A stretch of DNA of 64,000 nucleotides from Ferrimonas balearica DSM 9799 (GTDB taxonomy: Bacteria; Pseudomonadota; Gammaproteobacteria; Enterobacterales; Shewanellaceae), in assembly GCF_000148645.1 (NCBI RefSeq), contig NC_014541.1:3371139-3435138 (forward strand), written 5' to 3'. Each line of letters begins with the position of its first letter. Position 1 is the first letter of the stretch. The notes under the pieces were generated by a model. It was not told the origin of the DNA. It worked only from the letters and a program-made list of their open reading frames with translations, and did no database searches. Positions 1 through 8,109 of the stretch are shown here, piece by piece. The position numbers were made by a program, and so were the translations under genes.

Positions 1-193
1 CGGTCAGCAGCGTCATCAACTGTTGGCCGTCCGGCACCGACTGGTACTGCCAATGGTGCCAACACCCCGTCTCAGAGCACTGCGGCTCCCCCTGGATCAG
101 GCCGGGCCAGCTTAGCTGAGCCACCTCGGCTGAGGTCGTTCCCACCCCGCAGCCCAGCAGCACAAAGACCATCGCCTTCAATGGATTACTCAT
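1..193 (-). CDS. Secreted protein of unknown function (3' part beyond window edge)
   Basis: A leftward reading frame starts at the ATG at 191-193 and stays open to the window edge, giving 64 codons. The N-terminus (MSNPLKAMVFVLLGCGVGTTSA) has a short basic/hydrophobic signal peptide with a plausible cleavage after TSA. The mature part contains two cysteines close together (QCSETGCWHHWQ) and is Trp- and Gln-rich, consistent with a small periplasmic protein. It is divergent from speD. The family is not recognised, and the C-terminal part is outside the window. Confidence 0.6.
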   Translation of the reverse strand, partial: MSNPLKAMVFVLLGCGVGTTSAEVAQLSWPGLIQGEPQCSETGCWHHWQYQSVPDGQQLMTLLT

Positions 194-264
194 CCGCAGT
201 CCCTTCGGTTATGACGAGCCACTAAGTGTAGTCAAACCGTGGTAGCGCCCGAACGCGAAATGAG

Positions 265-440
265 TATAATCCCCGCCACTGTGCGCGGCCCGGGTCAATT
301 TTTGCGCCCCGCTTTGCCCTTCTGGCGGAGCGCTCGTACCCGGAATTCGCCAGGAGGGCGGTTGATAAATCCATCAACCAAACTCGTTGGGGGGGAGGTA
401 AGGCCATACTTACCAAACCATGCTTTTCTGCCTTCAACGG
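265..440 (+). promoter_or_regulatory. Possible promoter and long structured leader of speD
   Basis: A perfect TATAAT lies at 265-270, without a clear -35 element, about 180 nt upstream of the speD start. The intervening leader contains a hairpin at about 361-379 (GGTTGAT, six-base loop, ATCAACC), followed by a run of seven G. A long leader with a strong hairpin could carry translational or attenuation control of a polyamine gene, but no known polyamine-responsive element is recognised. Confidence 0.3.
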
Positions 441-452
441 GAGTAAAACATA

Positions 453-1382
453 ATGATGTTCTTCGAGGGCTCCGAAAAAAAAGTCGAAGCGGTGCTCAAA
501 ACGGGTAACAACTCGCTTCGAGCACTGGGTAAACCTTTCTGGGAAACGATGGTAGCGCAAGCCAATGCCACGATTCTCTCGTCAGTCCATAATGATGACT
601 GCGACGCCTATCTTCTGTCGGAATCCAGCCTTTTTGTCTGGGATGACCGCTTCCTGATGCTGACCTGCGGTACCACTACCCTGGTTCAGGCCGTCACCGA
701 ATTCCTCAAGCATTTCAGCCAAAACGAGCTGGCAATGCTGACCTATCAGCGTAAAAACGAGTACCAGTCACACCTGCAGAAAAGCAGTTTTGATGAAGAC
801 CTGGCCGCGCTGTCCCAGCTGCTTCCCGGTTGCGCCTGGCGCCTGGGCCACCTGGATGGTCACCACAACTACATTTTCCACAGCGATGCCCCTTACCAGC
901 CGGACGCCAATGACGCCACTGCTGAGCTGCTGATGTACCACATTCAGGGCCCGGCAGCAGAGTACCTGCGCCGCAACGACCAAACCGTTGAAGGGGTGCG
1001 CGAGCTGTTTGACTGGCAGGGTATGCTGCCGGACTTCCAGTTTGACGACTTCCTGTTCGAGCCCTTTGGCTACTCCATGAACGGGATCCGCGGCGACCGT
1101 TACGTCACCGTGCACGTCACGCCGCAGGAAGACAGTTCCTACGTCAGCTTTGAGTCCAATCTGGACCAGGCCGAGCTGCTGCCGGTATTGAACCAGCTGC
1201 TGCGTCGCCTCAATCCACAAAGCTACGACGTCATCAGTTTCAACCTGGATGCTGAGCTGGACCACGATGCCCGTGCCCAGCGCGTGGATCAGGCCTTACA
1301 AGACCTGGCCGTGGGTTACCGCATGCGCTTTGCGCATTACCTGGTGCCGCCGAGCCAACCCTTGGCTGCCATTCAGTTGTAA
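453..1382 (+). CDS. speD: S-adenosylmethionine decarboxylase proenzyme, eukaryotic (class 2) type
   Basis: This 309-aa pyruvoyl enzyme makes decarboxylated AdoMet, the aminopropyl donor for spermidine synthesis. It carries the eukaryotic family signatures rather than those of E. coli SpeD. FFEGSEK is at residues 3-9, with Glu5 and Glu8 matching human Glu8 and Glu11. The self-cleavage site is LSESS, with Glu57-Ser58 matching human Glu67-Ser68. The TCGTT motif holds Cys72 (human Cys82). GYSMNG holds Ser208, and VHVTP holds His221 (human Ser229 and His243). Cleavage would give an alpha chain with an N-terminal pyruvoyl group from Ser58. A GGGAG ribosome site lies 9 nt before the start. A second in-frame ATG follows immediately and could also serve. 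No spermidine synthase gene is adjacent. Confidence 0.9.
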   Translation: MMFFEGSEKKVEAVLKTGNNSLRALGKPFWETMVAQANATILSSVHNDDCDAYLLSESSLFVWDDRFLMLTCGTTTLVQAVTEFLKHFSQNELAMLTYQRKNEYQSHLQKSSFDEDLAALSQLLPGCAWRLGHLDGHHNYIFHSDAPYQPDANDATAELLMYHIQGPAAEYLRRNDQTVEGVRELFDWQGMLPDFQFDDFLFEPFGYSMNGIRGDRYVTVHVTPQEDSSYVSFESNLDQAELLPVLNQLLRRLNPQSYDVISFNLDAELDHDARAQRVDQALQDLAVGYRMRFAHYLVPPSQPLAAIQL

Positions 1383-1388
1383 CTCCCT

Positions 1389-1420
1389 CAGGGCTTGCTT
1401 CGGCAAGCCCTGCTTGGTTT
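1389..1420 (+). terminator. Rho-independent terminator after speD
   Basis: A perfect 10-bp stem CAGGGCTTGC / GCAAGCCCTG closes on a UUCG tetraloop and is followed by CTTGGTTT. It lies between the convergent speD and the GGDEF gene and may serve speD. Confidence 0.75.
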
Positions 1421-2964
1421 CAGGGCCGATGTGGCCCCATGGTGTCGCAACCGCACCACAGTTCAATGCCGTCCCGGCCTGCGGATTTCACCCGATACAG
1501 CGCCCGGTCCGCCTGCTCCATCATCTCGTTCAGATTCAGCCCCAACGCCACCGGATCCTGCCCCGCCGGAACAAACGCGATGCCGATGCTGACCGTCAGC
1601 CGCTGCGAGATGCCGGAGGCCGATATCGGCAGCTGACCAATGCGCTGGGCCACCACTTCGGCCAGGCGTTCCAGCTCATCCCGCTTCGGCTCAGTGATGG
1701 CCAGCACAAACTCCTCGCCGCCCCAGCGCGACGCCAACTCGCCACCACGGCGGGTCACCGATTCCAGCACCCGGGCCACCTTGGCCAGCACCTCATCGCC
1801 GGTGCCATGACCGAAGTGATCGTTAAACTGCTTAAAGTGGTCGATGTCCACCATCATCAACGCCAGCCCACGCTGGTGCCGACACAGCCGTCGCCACTCC
1901 TCATCCAGAAACTCCTCCATCGCACGGCGGTTGGCCAGCCCGGTTAGAGCATCGGTGCGCGCCAGTTGGCTCAGCTGTTCACGCTGCTGCGCCAGCATCC
2001 GCATCAGGCTATTGAAGGCGCTGGCCAGCTGGCGAAATTCGGTGATGTTAGCGCCATTGCCCAGAGGCCGAAACTGCTGGTTTCGCTCCATCGCCCGGAT
2101 CTGCGCCACCCCGCGTTCCATCGGCCTCACCAGCATCTGGCCAATGATCAGATTCACCACCACCAGCATCACCGCCAGTGCCACAAAGGTCAGCCACTCA
2201 TAGCGGGTGATCGAGTTGGGAGGCCGCGTGGTGTGAGACAGCACCATCACCAAAGTGGGCCGCCCCAGCGCATCGCGCACCAACAACTCGCGCTCCGCCT
2301 TAGGCCGCACCAGTTGGTCGGACGCCAGCAGTTCGGGCAGGCTGTCGTCCTCCAGCGTGGCGGGGCGAATGGTGAAGCTCAGGCCACTGGTTTGCGCCAG
2401 GCGATCGCGGAAGTCCTCCCCCATACGCCGCACAATCACCAGATAGCCATGGCCGCAATCGTCTCCCATCGCCGAACAGACCGTCGCGGCCGCATAGAGA
2501 AACGGCAGCCCTCCCTGCAGCAGCACACCCATACTGGCGCGGGGATGGTGAGGGTCGAGCATCGGCATCAGCTTAGCCCGCTGGAACGGGTCATCAGACA
2601 GCAGCATCGGCATGGGGAATTGGGGGTCACGGTCCTGATAACGCAGGGTGAGAGTGGCGTCGTAGAGAAACAGCCCTTGAACGGTGAAGCCCTGTCGCAG
2701 CGGCAAGGCGCCATGTTGATGCTGACGTCCGGAGAGGTACGCCATCAGGTGATCGTCGCTGGCCATATCCTGTGCCAACAGCGCCAACGCCTGTTGACGC
2801 GCTTCGATCTGAAACATCAGCCCCCGCACTTCCTGCTGCTGGGTTGCCAGCACTTCGTCGTTCACATAAGGCAGGATCACCAGGTTTCGCAACAACAGGT
2901 ATCCCAGCGCCATCACCAGCACCAGGGCCAGAGAGAACAACAGTGCTAAGCGCTTCAACGGCAT
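1420..2964 (-). CDS. Membrane-bound diguanylate cyclase (CHASE4-like sensor, HAMP, GGDEF)
   Basis: This 514-aa protein should make cyclic di-GMP at the inner membrane. An N-terminal transmembrane helix (about residues 5-28) is followed by a periplasmic sensor domain of about 220 residues resembling CHASE4. A second helix lies near 245-268 (WLTFVALAVMLVVVNLI). A HAMP-like linker precedes a C-terminal GGDEF domain. The active-site loop reads RWGGEEF and is preceded by TDALTGLANRR and DIDHFKQFNDHFGH, all typical of active cyclases. The position of the inhibitory RxxD site, five residues before the signature loop, reads RGGE, so product inhibition may be weak. A GGAG lies upstream of the start. 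The gene is monocistronic and its physiological signal is unknown. Confidence 0.85.
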   Translation of the reverse strand: MPLKRLALLFSLALVLVMALGYLLLRNLVILPYVNDEVLATQQQEVRGLMFQIEARQQALALLAQDMASDDHLMAYLSGRQHQHGALPLRQGFTVQGLFLYDATLTLRYQDRDPQFPMPMLLSDDPFQRAKLMPMLDPHHPRASMGVLLQGGLPFLYAAATVCSAMGDDCGHGYLVIVRRMGEDFRDRLAQTSGLSFTIRPATLEDDSLPELLASDQLVRPKAERELLVRDALGRPTLVMVLSHTTRPPNSITRYEWLTFVALAVMLVVVNLIIGQMLVRPMERGVAQIRAMERNQQFRPLGNGANITEFRQLASAFNSLMRMLAQQREQLSQLARTDALTGLANRRAMEEFLDEEWRRLCRHQRGLALMMVDIDHFKQFNDHFGHGTGDEVLAKVARVLESVTRRGGELASRWGGEEFVLAITEPKRDELERLAEVVAQRIGQLPISASGISQRLTVSIGIAFVPAGQDPVALGLNLNEMMEQADRALYRVKSAGRDGIELWCGCDTMGPHRP

Positions 2965-3279
2965 AGGCAGACTCCGTATTGCACTCCATTGAGTGTGGCA
3001 CGGAATCCGGCGTTTGTTTTCTCCGTTTCACTTCGCCCCGTGACGCGGGACCGGGGCGCAGGACCGGGGCGGCTTTCACCTTGGTCACGGGCGGGCGCTC
3101 AGCCATCATCCGGGTCAAGCCAGCGTCGTTACTGCGCACCGCACTCCGGGGCCGCCAATGCAAAGGGCTTCATCGCCCGCACGTGCCGACGACGGCCGAG
3201 AAACGCCTTGGATTACCACAAATTGACAACCTGAGAACGATGCCGGACAGTGGCCGCAGAGTCATCACAGGACCTCCCC

Positions 3280-4347
3280 ATGCCCACTCTGCTTCAACGC
3301 CTTAACGCCGATGGCGCCGCTGCTGCCCTGCCACTGTTGCTGCTCGGCATGCTTGCCGCCTTCGGCACCCTGTTGGTGACGCCGCTGATACCCCAGCACG
3401 GACTGGCCGACTTCCGTGCCCAGGAGCTGGTGCGCTTTGGCTGGGAGAACCGTGCGTGGGCCCTGGCCGGCGCGGGGCTGGTGATGCCTATCCTTGCTCT
3501 GCTGATGCCGCAACGATGGCTGCTGCAGCTGGGGCTTCTGGGGCTGGCCATAGGCACGGCCCTGAGTGCCGCGAAGTTACTCTGGGGTTTTCCCCTGATG
3601 GCGTTATCCAGCGGCGTGCTGCTCAGCGGCACCCTTCTGGCGGTGGTCAATCACTGTGACAAGCGCCCCATGGCGCTGGCGGCACGGGTTGCCCTGTTCT
3701 TTGCCGGTTACCAGCTGGGCGCGGGCCTGGCAGAAATGATGGTGGAAACCAGCCCGCTGCCAGCAATGGGGTGCACCATCGCGCTGGCGCTGGGGCTGCT
3801 GTGGAGCAGCCGGAGCTGGCCCACTGAGGTCGCGCAGCGGGGGCCCGTCCGCAGCGTGCCGTGGCTCGCCCTGTTGCCCATCGCCGCACTGCTGGCCTAC
3901 TGGCAGTTGCCCTATCTGGCGTTGCAACCCTGGGCCCCCGAGAACGCCTCGCTGCCGGAAAGCGTCTGGGCCGACACCATGACGGTGTACCTGATGGCCC
4001 CGCTGGCCCTGCTGATGGCCGCCCTGTGGTGGCGGGCGCGCTGGGTGTGGCCCCACTTGATCGTGCTGGCTCTGTTGATTGCTGCCACCGTGCTGCTCAG
4101 CAACCAGTCCCCTGCCCTGCTGCCGCAGCCACTGGCGCTGCTCACCATGGTCATCAATGCCAGCGGTCTCTGGGTGAAAGCCCTGCTGGTGGGGCTGAGT
4201 CTGGCGGTGCTGCCCAAGCCGTGGCGCCCGCTGTGGCTGGTGTTGATCCTGTTCCTGCCTAAGCTGCTGCTGGTGGGCTGGACCCTGACCCTGCAACACG
4301 GCCTGCTCTGGCACCACGTCGTAGGGATGCTGATGTTCTGGGACTGA
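3280..4347 (+). CDS. Polytopic inner-membrane protein of unknown function
   Basis: This 355-aa, very hydrophobic protein has about 10 to 12 predicted transmembrane segments, many ending in short basic loops, which gives it the size and look of a compact transporter. The ATG at 3280 is chosen because AGGA lies 7 nt upstream; a GTG at 3250 would add ten residues with no better ribosome site. It is convergent with btuB, sharing the terminator region between them, and is not obviously co-regulated with the cobalamin genes. No diagnostic motif was recognised; a divergent major-facilitator protein is possible. Confidence 0.65.
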   Translation: MPTLLQRLNADGAAAALPLLLLGMLAAFGTLLVTPLIPQHGLADFRAQELVRFGWENRAWALAGAGLVMPILALLMPQRWLLQLGLLGLAIGTALSAAKLLWGFPLMALSSGVLLSGTLLAVVNHCDKRPMALAARVALFFAGYQLGAGLAEMMVETSPLPAMGCTIALALGLLWSSRSWPTEVAQRGPVRSVPWLALLPIAALLAYWQLPYLALQPWAPENASLPESVWADTMTVYLMAPLALLMAALWWRARWVWPHLIVLALLIAATVLLSNQSPALLPQPLALLTMVINASGLWVKALLVGLSLAVLPKPWRPLWLVLILFLPKLLLVGWTLTLQHGLLWHHVVGMLMFWD

Positions 4348-4374
4348 TGCGGCCGGGAGGGAACGCTCAGACAC

Positions 4375-4404
4375 AAAAAAGGCGCCTTATCGGCGCCTTT
4401 CTTA
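4375..4404. terminator. Bidirectional rho-independent terminator
   Basis: A run of six A, the stem GGCGCC / GGCGCC with a short TTATC loop, and a T-rich end make this usable from both strands. It separates the membrane protein gene at 3280-4347 from the convergent btuB. Confidence 0.8.
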
Positions 4405-4431
4405 TTACAGCAGTGTCCGGCTGCAATGGAA

Positions 4432-6324
4432 TTACAGACGGTACTCCACCTGGCCGTACACGCTGCGTTCCTGTCCCGGGTAGCTGCCGCCGGAGAAGGT
4501 GTCCGCGATGGTGACATACTCCTCGTCCAACAGGTTTTCGAGGCGCAGACGCAGTGCCAGGGATTCGGTCAGCTGGTAGCTGGCTGCCAGGTTCACCAGG
4601 AAGTAGGCGTCCAACTTCACGGTGTTGGCGGCATCGCCCCAACGGCTGCCACGGTACACCAGGTTACCGGTCAGATTGAGGGCATCCCAGTCATAGCTGA
4701 GGTTCCACTTGGCGTTATGACGGGCACTGGCGGCCAGCTCATTGCCGGTGGTGCGGTCTTCGCTGTCGCGCCAGCCGTAGCTCAGTTGATGGTGCACCGG
4801 GCCGGTGTCAAAAGCAGCTTCCGCTTCGATGCCGTCGATCACCGCTTCACCGATGTTCACCGGGCGGTAGGTCAGGCTGTCGAACTGGATCAGGTCTTCC
4901 GCGTCCTGACGGTACCAGCCCAATCGCCAGTCGATGCTGGCAACCGCGCCTTCGAGGGCCAGTTCGTAATGCTCGGCGGTTTCCGGACGCAGGTCCAGGT
5001 TGCCGGAACCGGGGTAGTACAGGTCGTAGAAGGTGGGCGCGCGGAACGCGGTGCCGACGCTGGCCACCAGCGCCACGGACTCAGTGGCGGCGATGCGGCC
5101 TCCCACCTGCCAGGTGGTGTGCTGGCCGTACTGCTCGTTGTCGTCGCTGCGCACCGAAGCTTCAAACTGGTGACCGCCCTCCTCCACCCGCAGCAGCGCG
5201 TATGCGCCGGTATTGTCGCGGCTCAGGGTGCCATCGGCGAACGGGGTCGCCACGCCGGTGGCCCAATCCAGATAGGTGGAGTCACCACGCAGTTGCTCGT
5301 CACGCCAGTCCAGGCCCGCACCGACGCTGATGGCGTCGGTCAGTTGCACCCGGTTGACCCAGGCCAGGTTGTACTGGCGCAGGTGGGAGAAATCCGGGGA
5401 GTCCTTATAGGAGAGGGTGTCGACAAAATCCTGGCTTTCGCTGTCGCTGTATTGGGCCTGCACACTGCTGTGCCAGCGTTCACCCTGGTAGCGGGCTTCC
5501 AGCTGATAATCGACGTTTTCGAAACGGTTCTCTTTGCGCTCACGTACGTCCGGAGCCCCCCAAGCCGGGTTGCCCAGGCTGGAGTTGTCGTACTGACTTT
5601 CGTTCTGGAACCAGCGGGCGGCGGCGTAGAGGCTCAGCCGCTCGGTCACCGCGCGGTCATAGGCGAGCAGCGCGCTTTTGCCGGTAAAACCGTGTTTGTC
5701 ACCGTCGTTGACGCCGGGCACGGGGTGGACGTTGTAGCCCTCTTCATCCTCATAAGCGAGCACCGCCTTAAGGGTGCCACCGGCCAGTTGGCTCTGGTGG
5801 CGCACGCTGGCTTCCACCTGTTCAAAGCTGCCGGCACCGGCGGTCAGGGTAGTGCCGTCACGGCCATCGCGGGTGATGATGTTGATGACACCGGCCACCG
5901 CTTCGGAGCCATACACCGAAGCACGGGCGCCACGAATAAACTCGATGCGCTCAATCTCCGCCACCGGGAAACTATTGATGTTGAGCGGGCCCAGCGCACT
6001 GGTGGTGCTGCGCATGCCGTCGATCAGCACCAGGCTCTGGGCGCTGGTGGCGCCGCGCACGGTGACGGTGGCGTTCTGGCCACGGCCGCCATACTGGTTC
6101 ACATCGACATTGGGCAGGGTACGAAGGATGTCGCTCAGGCTTTTGGCCTGCATCGCCACGATGCTGGCGCGGTCAATCACGGTGACCGGGGCCAGTACCG
6201 AATCGACGGATTGGGCCAGGCGGTCGCCGGTCACAATCAGGGTTTCATCGACATCAACGGCGGGGGCAGACCACGCCAGGGGGGCCGCGGCGAACAGCGC
6301 CACGGAGAGAGCGGAGTACTTCAT
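4432..6324 (-). CDS. btuB: TonB-dependent outer-membrane cobalamin receptor BtuB
   Basis: This 630-aa outer-membrane receptor imports vitamin B12 using TonB energy. It has a signal peptide (MKYSALSVALFAAAPLAWSA), a TonB box (DETLIVTG, about residues 26-33) and an N-terminal plug with VLIDGMR and FIRGARASVYGSEAVAGVINIITR. A 22-strand-type barrel ends in the classic VEYRL with terminal hydrophobic residue. The length is close to E. coli BtuB (614 aa). The assignment to cobalamin rests on the plug similarity and on a cobalamin riboswitch immediately upstream. A PduO-like adenosyltransferase and a small membrane protein lie just upstream on the same strand. Confidence 0.92.
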   Translation of the reverse strand: MKYSALSVALFAAAPLAWSAPAVDVDETLIVTGDRLAQSVDSVLAPVTVIDRASIVAMQAKSLSDILRTLPNVDVNQYGGRGQNATVTVRGATSAQSLVLIDGMRSTTSALGPLNINSFPVAEIERIEFIRGARASVYGSEAVAGVINIITRDGRDGTTLTAGAGSFEQVEASVRHQSQLAGGTLKAVLAYEDEEGYNVHPVPGVNDGDKHGFTGKSALLAYDRAVTERLSLYAAARWFQNESQYDNSSLGNPAWGAPDVRERKENRFENVDYQLEARYQGERWHSSVQAQYSDSESQDFVDTLSYKDSPDFSHLRQYNLAWVNRVQLTDAISVGAGLDWRDEQLRGDSTYLDWATGVATPFADGTLSRDNTGAYALLRVEEGGHQFEASVRSDDNEQYGQHTTWQVGGRIAATESVALVASVGTAFRAPTFYDLYYPGSGNLDLRPETAEHYELALEGAVASIDWRLGWYRQDAEDLIQFDSLTYRPVNIGEAVIDGIEAEAAFDTGPVHHQLSYGWRDSEDRTTGNELAASARHNAKWNLSYDWDALNLTGNLVYRGSRWGDAANTVKLDAYFLVNLAASYQLTESLALRLRLENLLDEEYVTIADTFSGGSYPGQERSVYGQVEYRL

Positions 6325-6339
6325 TTCAGTTTCCTAGTT

Positions 6340-6475
6340 CGCGTAGGGTTGATGCAGGCCTGGGAGATCGGGCTTAAGGCGTGGGCCTCATACCGTTGCG
6401 CGCCAGCTCCGGATTCTCACCGGATTCATCTCAGGTTCTGCGGGCTTTCCTTTTCCTCGCCGCAAGCGGCGACAT
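6340..6475 (-). promoter_or_regulatory. Cobalamin riboswitch (AdoCbl) in the btuB leader
   Basis: Read leftward, the leader contains the conserved B12-box region: a CCGGTGAGAATCCGG hairpin followed by GCTGGCGCGCAACG (B12 box at about 6395-6408). Further on it has AAGCCCGATCTCCCAGGCCTGC, matching the end of the E. coli btuB element. The element ends about 20 nt before the btuB ATG, so ligand binding probably blocks translation initiation. It lies between btuB and the upstream adenosyltransferase gene, so it should control btuB specifically. Confidence 0.9.
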
Positions 6476-6479
6476 CCCT

Positions 6480-7022
6480 TCAGTAGCTTTTGCTGACGAA
6501 GGGGATCTCCTCGAGCTTGAGGTGCTGTTTCAGTCGCACCGTCAGGCAGAAGAAGTAGTTGGTCAGCAGGTTGGCAAGTCGCAGCAGACGGTCATCCACC
6601 GTCAAACCCGCTTCCTCACAGCGCACCAGCTGACGAATGCTTTTCTTGGCACCGCTGCGGCACAGGTGCAGTGCCATCACCGCCGGCGAACCGGTGGGCA
6701 GCACAAATCCGGTGACCGCACCGAAACCGTTGTGGTGGTCATAGCGGGCCTTGAGCCAGTCCAGATCCGCTTCCTCCACCGCCATGCGCCCGCGCACCGA
6801 CCCGTTAAGGTGGTACACCAACGCTTGCACCTGGTGCAGCTCCGGCTTCAGTTCCGCCAGCAGGGCTGGCTGCTCGGCCAACTCCTGCTCCAGCAGCGAC
6901 AGGGCATAGCCCACCGACGAGCAGAGCTCATCGGTCTGGACTTCAAAATCGGTGCTGGGGCCGGTCTCAAAGATAAAGGGGTAGCAAAGCTCCCGCTTAT
7001 CCTTGCTCAGGCGACGGGGCAT
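6480..7022 (-). CDS. PduO-like cob(I)alamin adenosyltransferase family protein
   Basis: This 180-aa protein resembles the PduO-type ATP:cob(I)alamin adenosyltransferase fold, which makes coenzyme B12. It is a helical protein with a late VRCEEAGLTVDDRLLRLANLLTNYFFCLTVRLK segment near residues 140-170, where PduO proteins have their C-terminal helices (RY.N.LSDYLF). The usual N-terminal P-loop-like TGDxG motif is not evident, so activity cannot be assumed and a cobalamin-binding role is an alternative. The start at 7022 overlaps the stop of the upstream membrane-protein gene by one base (TGATG), indicating translational coupling. The btuB riboswitch begins directly after its stop codon. A separate CobO-type enzyme is encoded at 11035-11634. 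Confidence 0.65.
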   Translation of the reverse strand: MPRRLSKDKRELCYPFIFETGPSTDFEVQTDELCSSVGYALSLLEQELAEQPALLAELKPELHQVQALVYHLNGSVRGRMAVEEADLDWLKARYDHHNGFGAVTGFVLPTGSPAVMALHLCRSGAKKSIRQLVRCEEAGLTVDDRLLRLANLLTNYFFCLTVRLKQHLKLEEIPFVSKSY

Positions 7023-7531
7023 CAGTTCTGGGCCAGGGCCGGGAAACGGCGGCTCAGCAGCGCAAAGCCACCAAACAGCAGGGCGCTGAACAGCCAGGTG
7101 CTGGCCAGGTCGTTCTGCAGGAACGGCAGACCCATGATCCAGCACTGCACCAGGCCTTCCCAGGTGTGCGGGTAGAAGTTGGTGACGGCCCACATGCCGG
7201 TGTTGGTCACAAAGAAGAACTGCAGGCTGCTGGCGACACCGGCCAGAGCGACGGTACCGATGCTGCGCTTATGACGCAGCAACATGCCGATGCCCGCGGT
7301 GATCGCCATCGACACGTACACAAACAGCATGGTTTCGTGCAGGCCGATAAACAGGTCGCCAATCAGCATCGCCAGCAGCGGCACCACCAGTGCCATACGC
7401 TTGCTGTCGAACATGGCACCGGCAAACAGGCCCATGGCAGCAACCGGGGTGAAGTTAAAGGGATGGGGCAATACCCGATACAGGGCACACAGGGCAATCA
7501 TGGCCAGAACGGCGATGAGCTTGGTTTTCAT
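7022..7531 (-). CDS. Small membrane protein, ECF S-component-like (DUF6580-like), cobalamin-linked
   Basis: This 169-aa protein has about five transmembrane helices and the N-terminal pattern YRVLPHPFNFTPVAAMGLFAGA, which resembles small substrate-capture proteins related to ECF transporter S components (possibly DUF6580). The ATG at 7531 is preferred because a GGAGAG ribosome site sits 4-5 nt upstream; a TTG 12 nt earlier has none. It is translationally coupled to the PduO-like gene and lies upstream of btuB, so an inner-membrane role in corrinoid uptake or salvage is inferred. No ECF ATPase gene is nearby. Confidence 0.65.
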   Translation of the reverse strand: MKTKLIAVLAMIALCALYRVLPHPFNFTPVAAMGLFAGAMFDSKRMALVVPLLAMLIGDLFIGLHETMLFVYVSMAITAGIGMLLRHKRSIGTVALAGVASSLQFFFVTNTGMWAVTNFYPHTWEGLVQCWIMGLPFLQNDLASTWLFSALLFGGFALLSRRFPALAQN

Positions 7532-7682
7532 CTTTCTCTCCAAGGGGCGGTGTCGCTGGGGTACACTCCAAGGCGCTTAGGATAGCCCGACTGGCCGTTC
7601 ACTTCCAGAGTTAGACGGCTAGAAATCTCTATGGCTATTCAGTGTTTTATCCGGTTAAGGGCCTGACCCATAAGGAACTGCT

Positions 7683-8024
7683 ATGCCGCACCTGGTGCTG
7701 GAGTACAACGAATACCTGATTAACGATGATGCACTGCCCGGCATTCTGACCGAACTGCATAACAGCGCACTGGCCAGTGGCGAGTTCAGCGCCGGCGCGA
7801 TTAAGGTGCGCGCCCTGCCGGTACGCCAAGCCCTGGTGGGCGGCGAACCGGCGCCCTTTGCCCACCTGACGCTGGCCATTCTACCGGGCCGCAACGACGC
7901 CACCAAGGACGCGCTGTCCGAGCGCCTGCTGGAAACCCTGCACTCGGTCTTGCCGCCGGTGGCCGCCGCTTCAGTGGAGATCGCCGAGCTGAACCACTAC
8001 CGCAAATGGACCGCCGCAGACTGA
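7683..8024 (+). CDS. 5-carboxymethyl-2-hydroxymuconate delta-isomerase (CHMI/HpaF-like)
   Basis: This 113-aa protein belongs to the tautomerase superfamily, in which Pro after the removed Met is the catalytic base. It begins MPHLVLEYNEYL and keeps the CHMI pattern of LPG near residue 19, a conserved IKVRA segment and a late EIAELN. CHMI normally acts in homoprotocatechuate degradation, but no other hpa gene is in the window, so the physiological substrate is uncertain. AAGGA lies 7 nt before the ATG. It is divergent from the cobalamin block and followed by yceH. Confidence 0.8.
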   Translation: MPHLVLEYNEYLINDDALPGILTELHNSALASGEFSAGAIKVRALPVRQALVGGEPAPFAHLTLAILPGRNDATKDALSERLLETLHSVLPPVAAASVEIAELNHYRKWTAAD

Positions 8025-8039
8025 CTGCGCAAAAGCTGA

Positions 8040-8063
8040 CCGTCCCGGGCTTGCCCGGGACGG
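8040..8063 (+). terminator. GC-rich hairpin after the CHMI-like gene
   Basis: A perfect 9-bp stem (CGTCCCGGG / CCCGGGACG) lies between the isomerase gene and yceH. It has no T-tract, so it is a weak or factor-assisted terminator, or an mRNA-stabilising hairpin. Confidence 0.4.
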
Positions 8064-8109
8064 GGGCTGGGGCAATACTGGCTCCACTGCTGTTACACGG
8101 AGTCCCCCC

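Noticed and set aside
4426-6486. Very long rightward open frame of 686 codons opposite btuB
   Set aside because: It is the mirror of btuB in a GC-rich genome, lacks a ribosome site and has a repetitive Val/Gly/His composition unlike a real protein.
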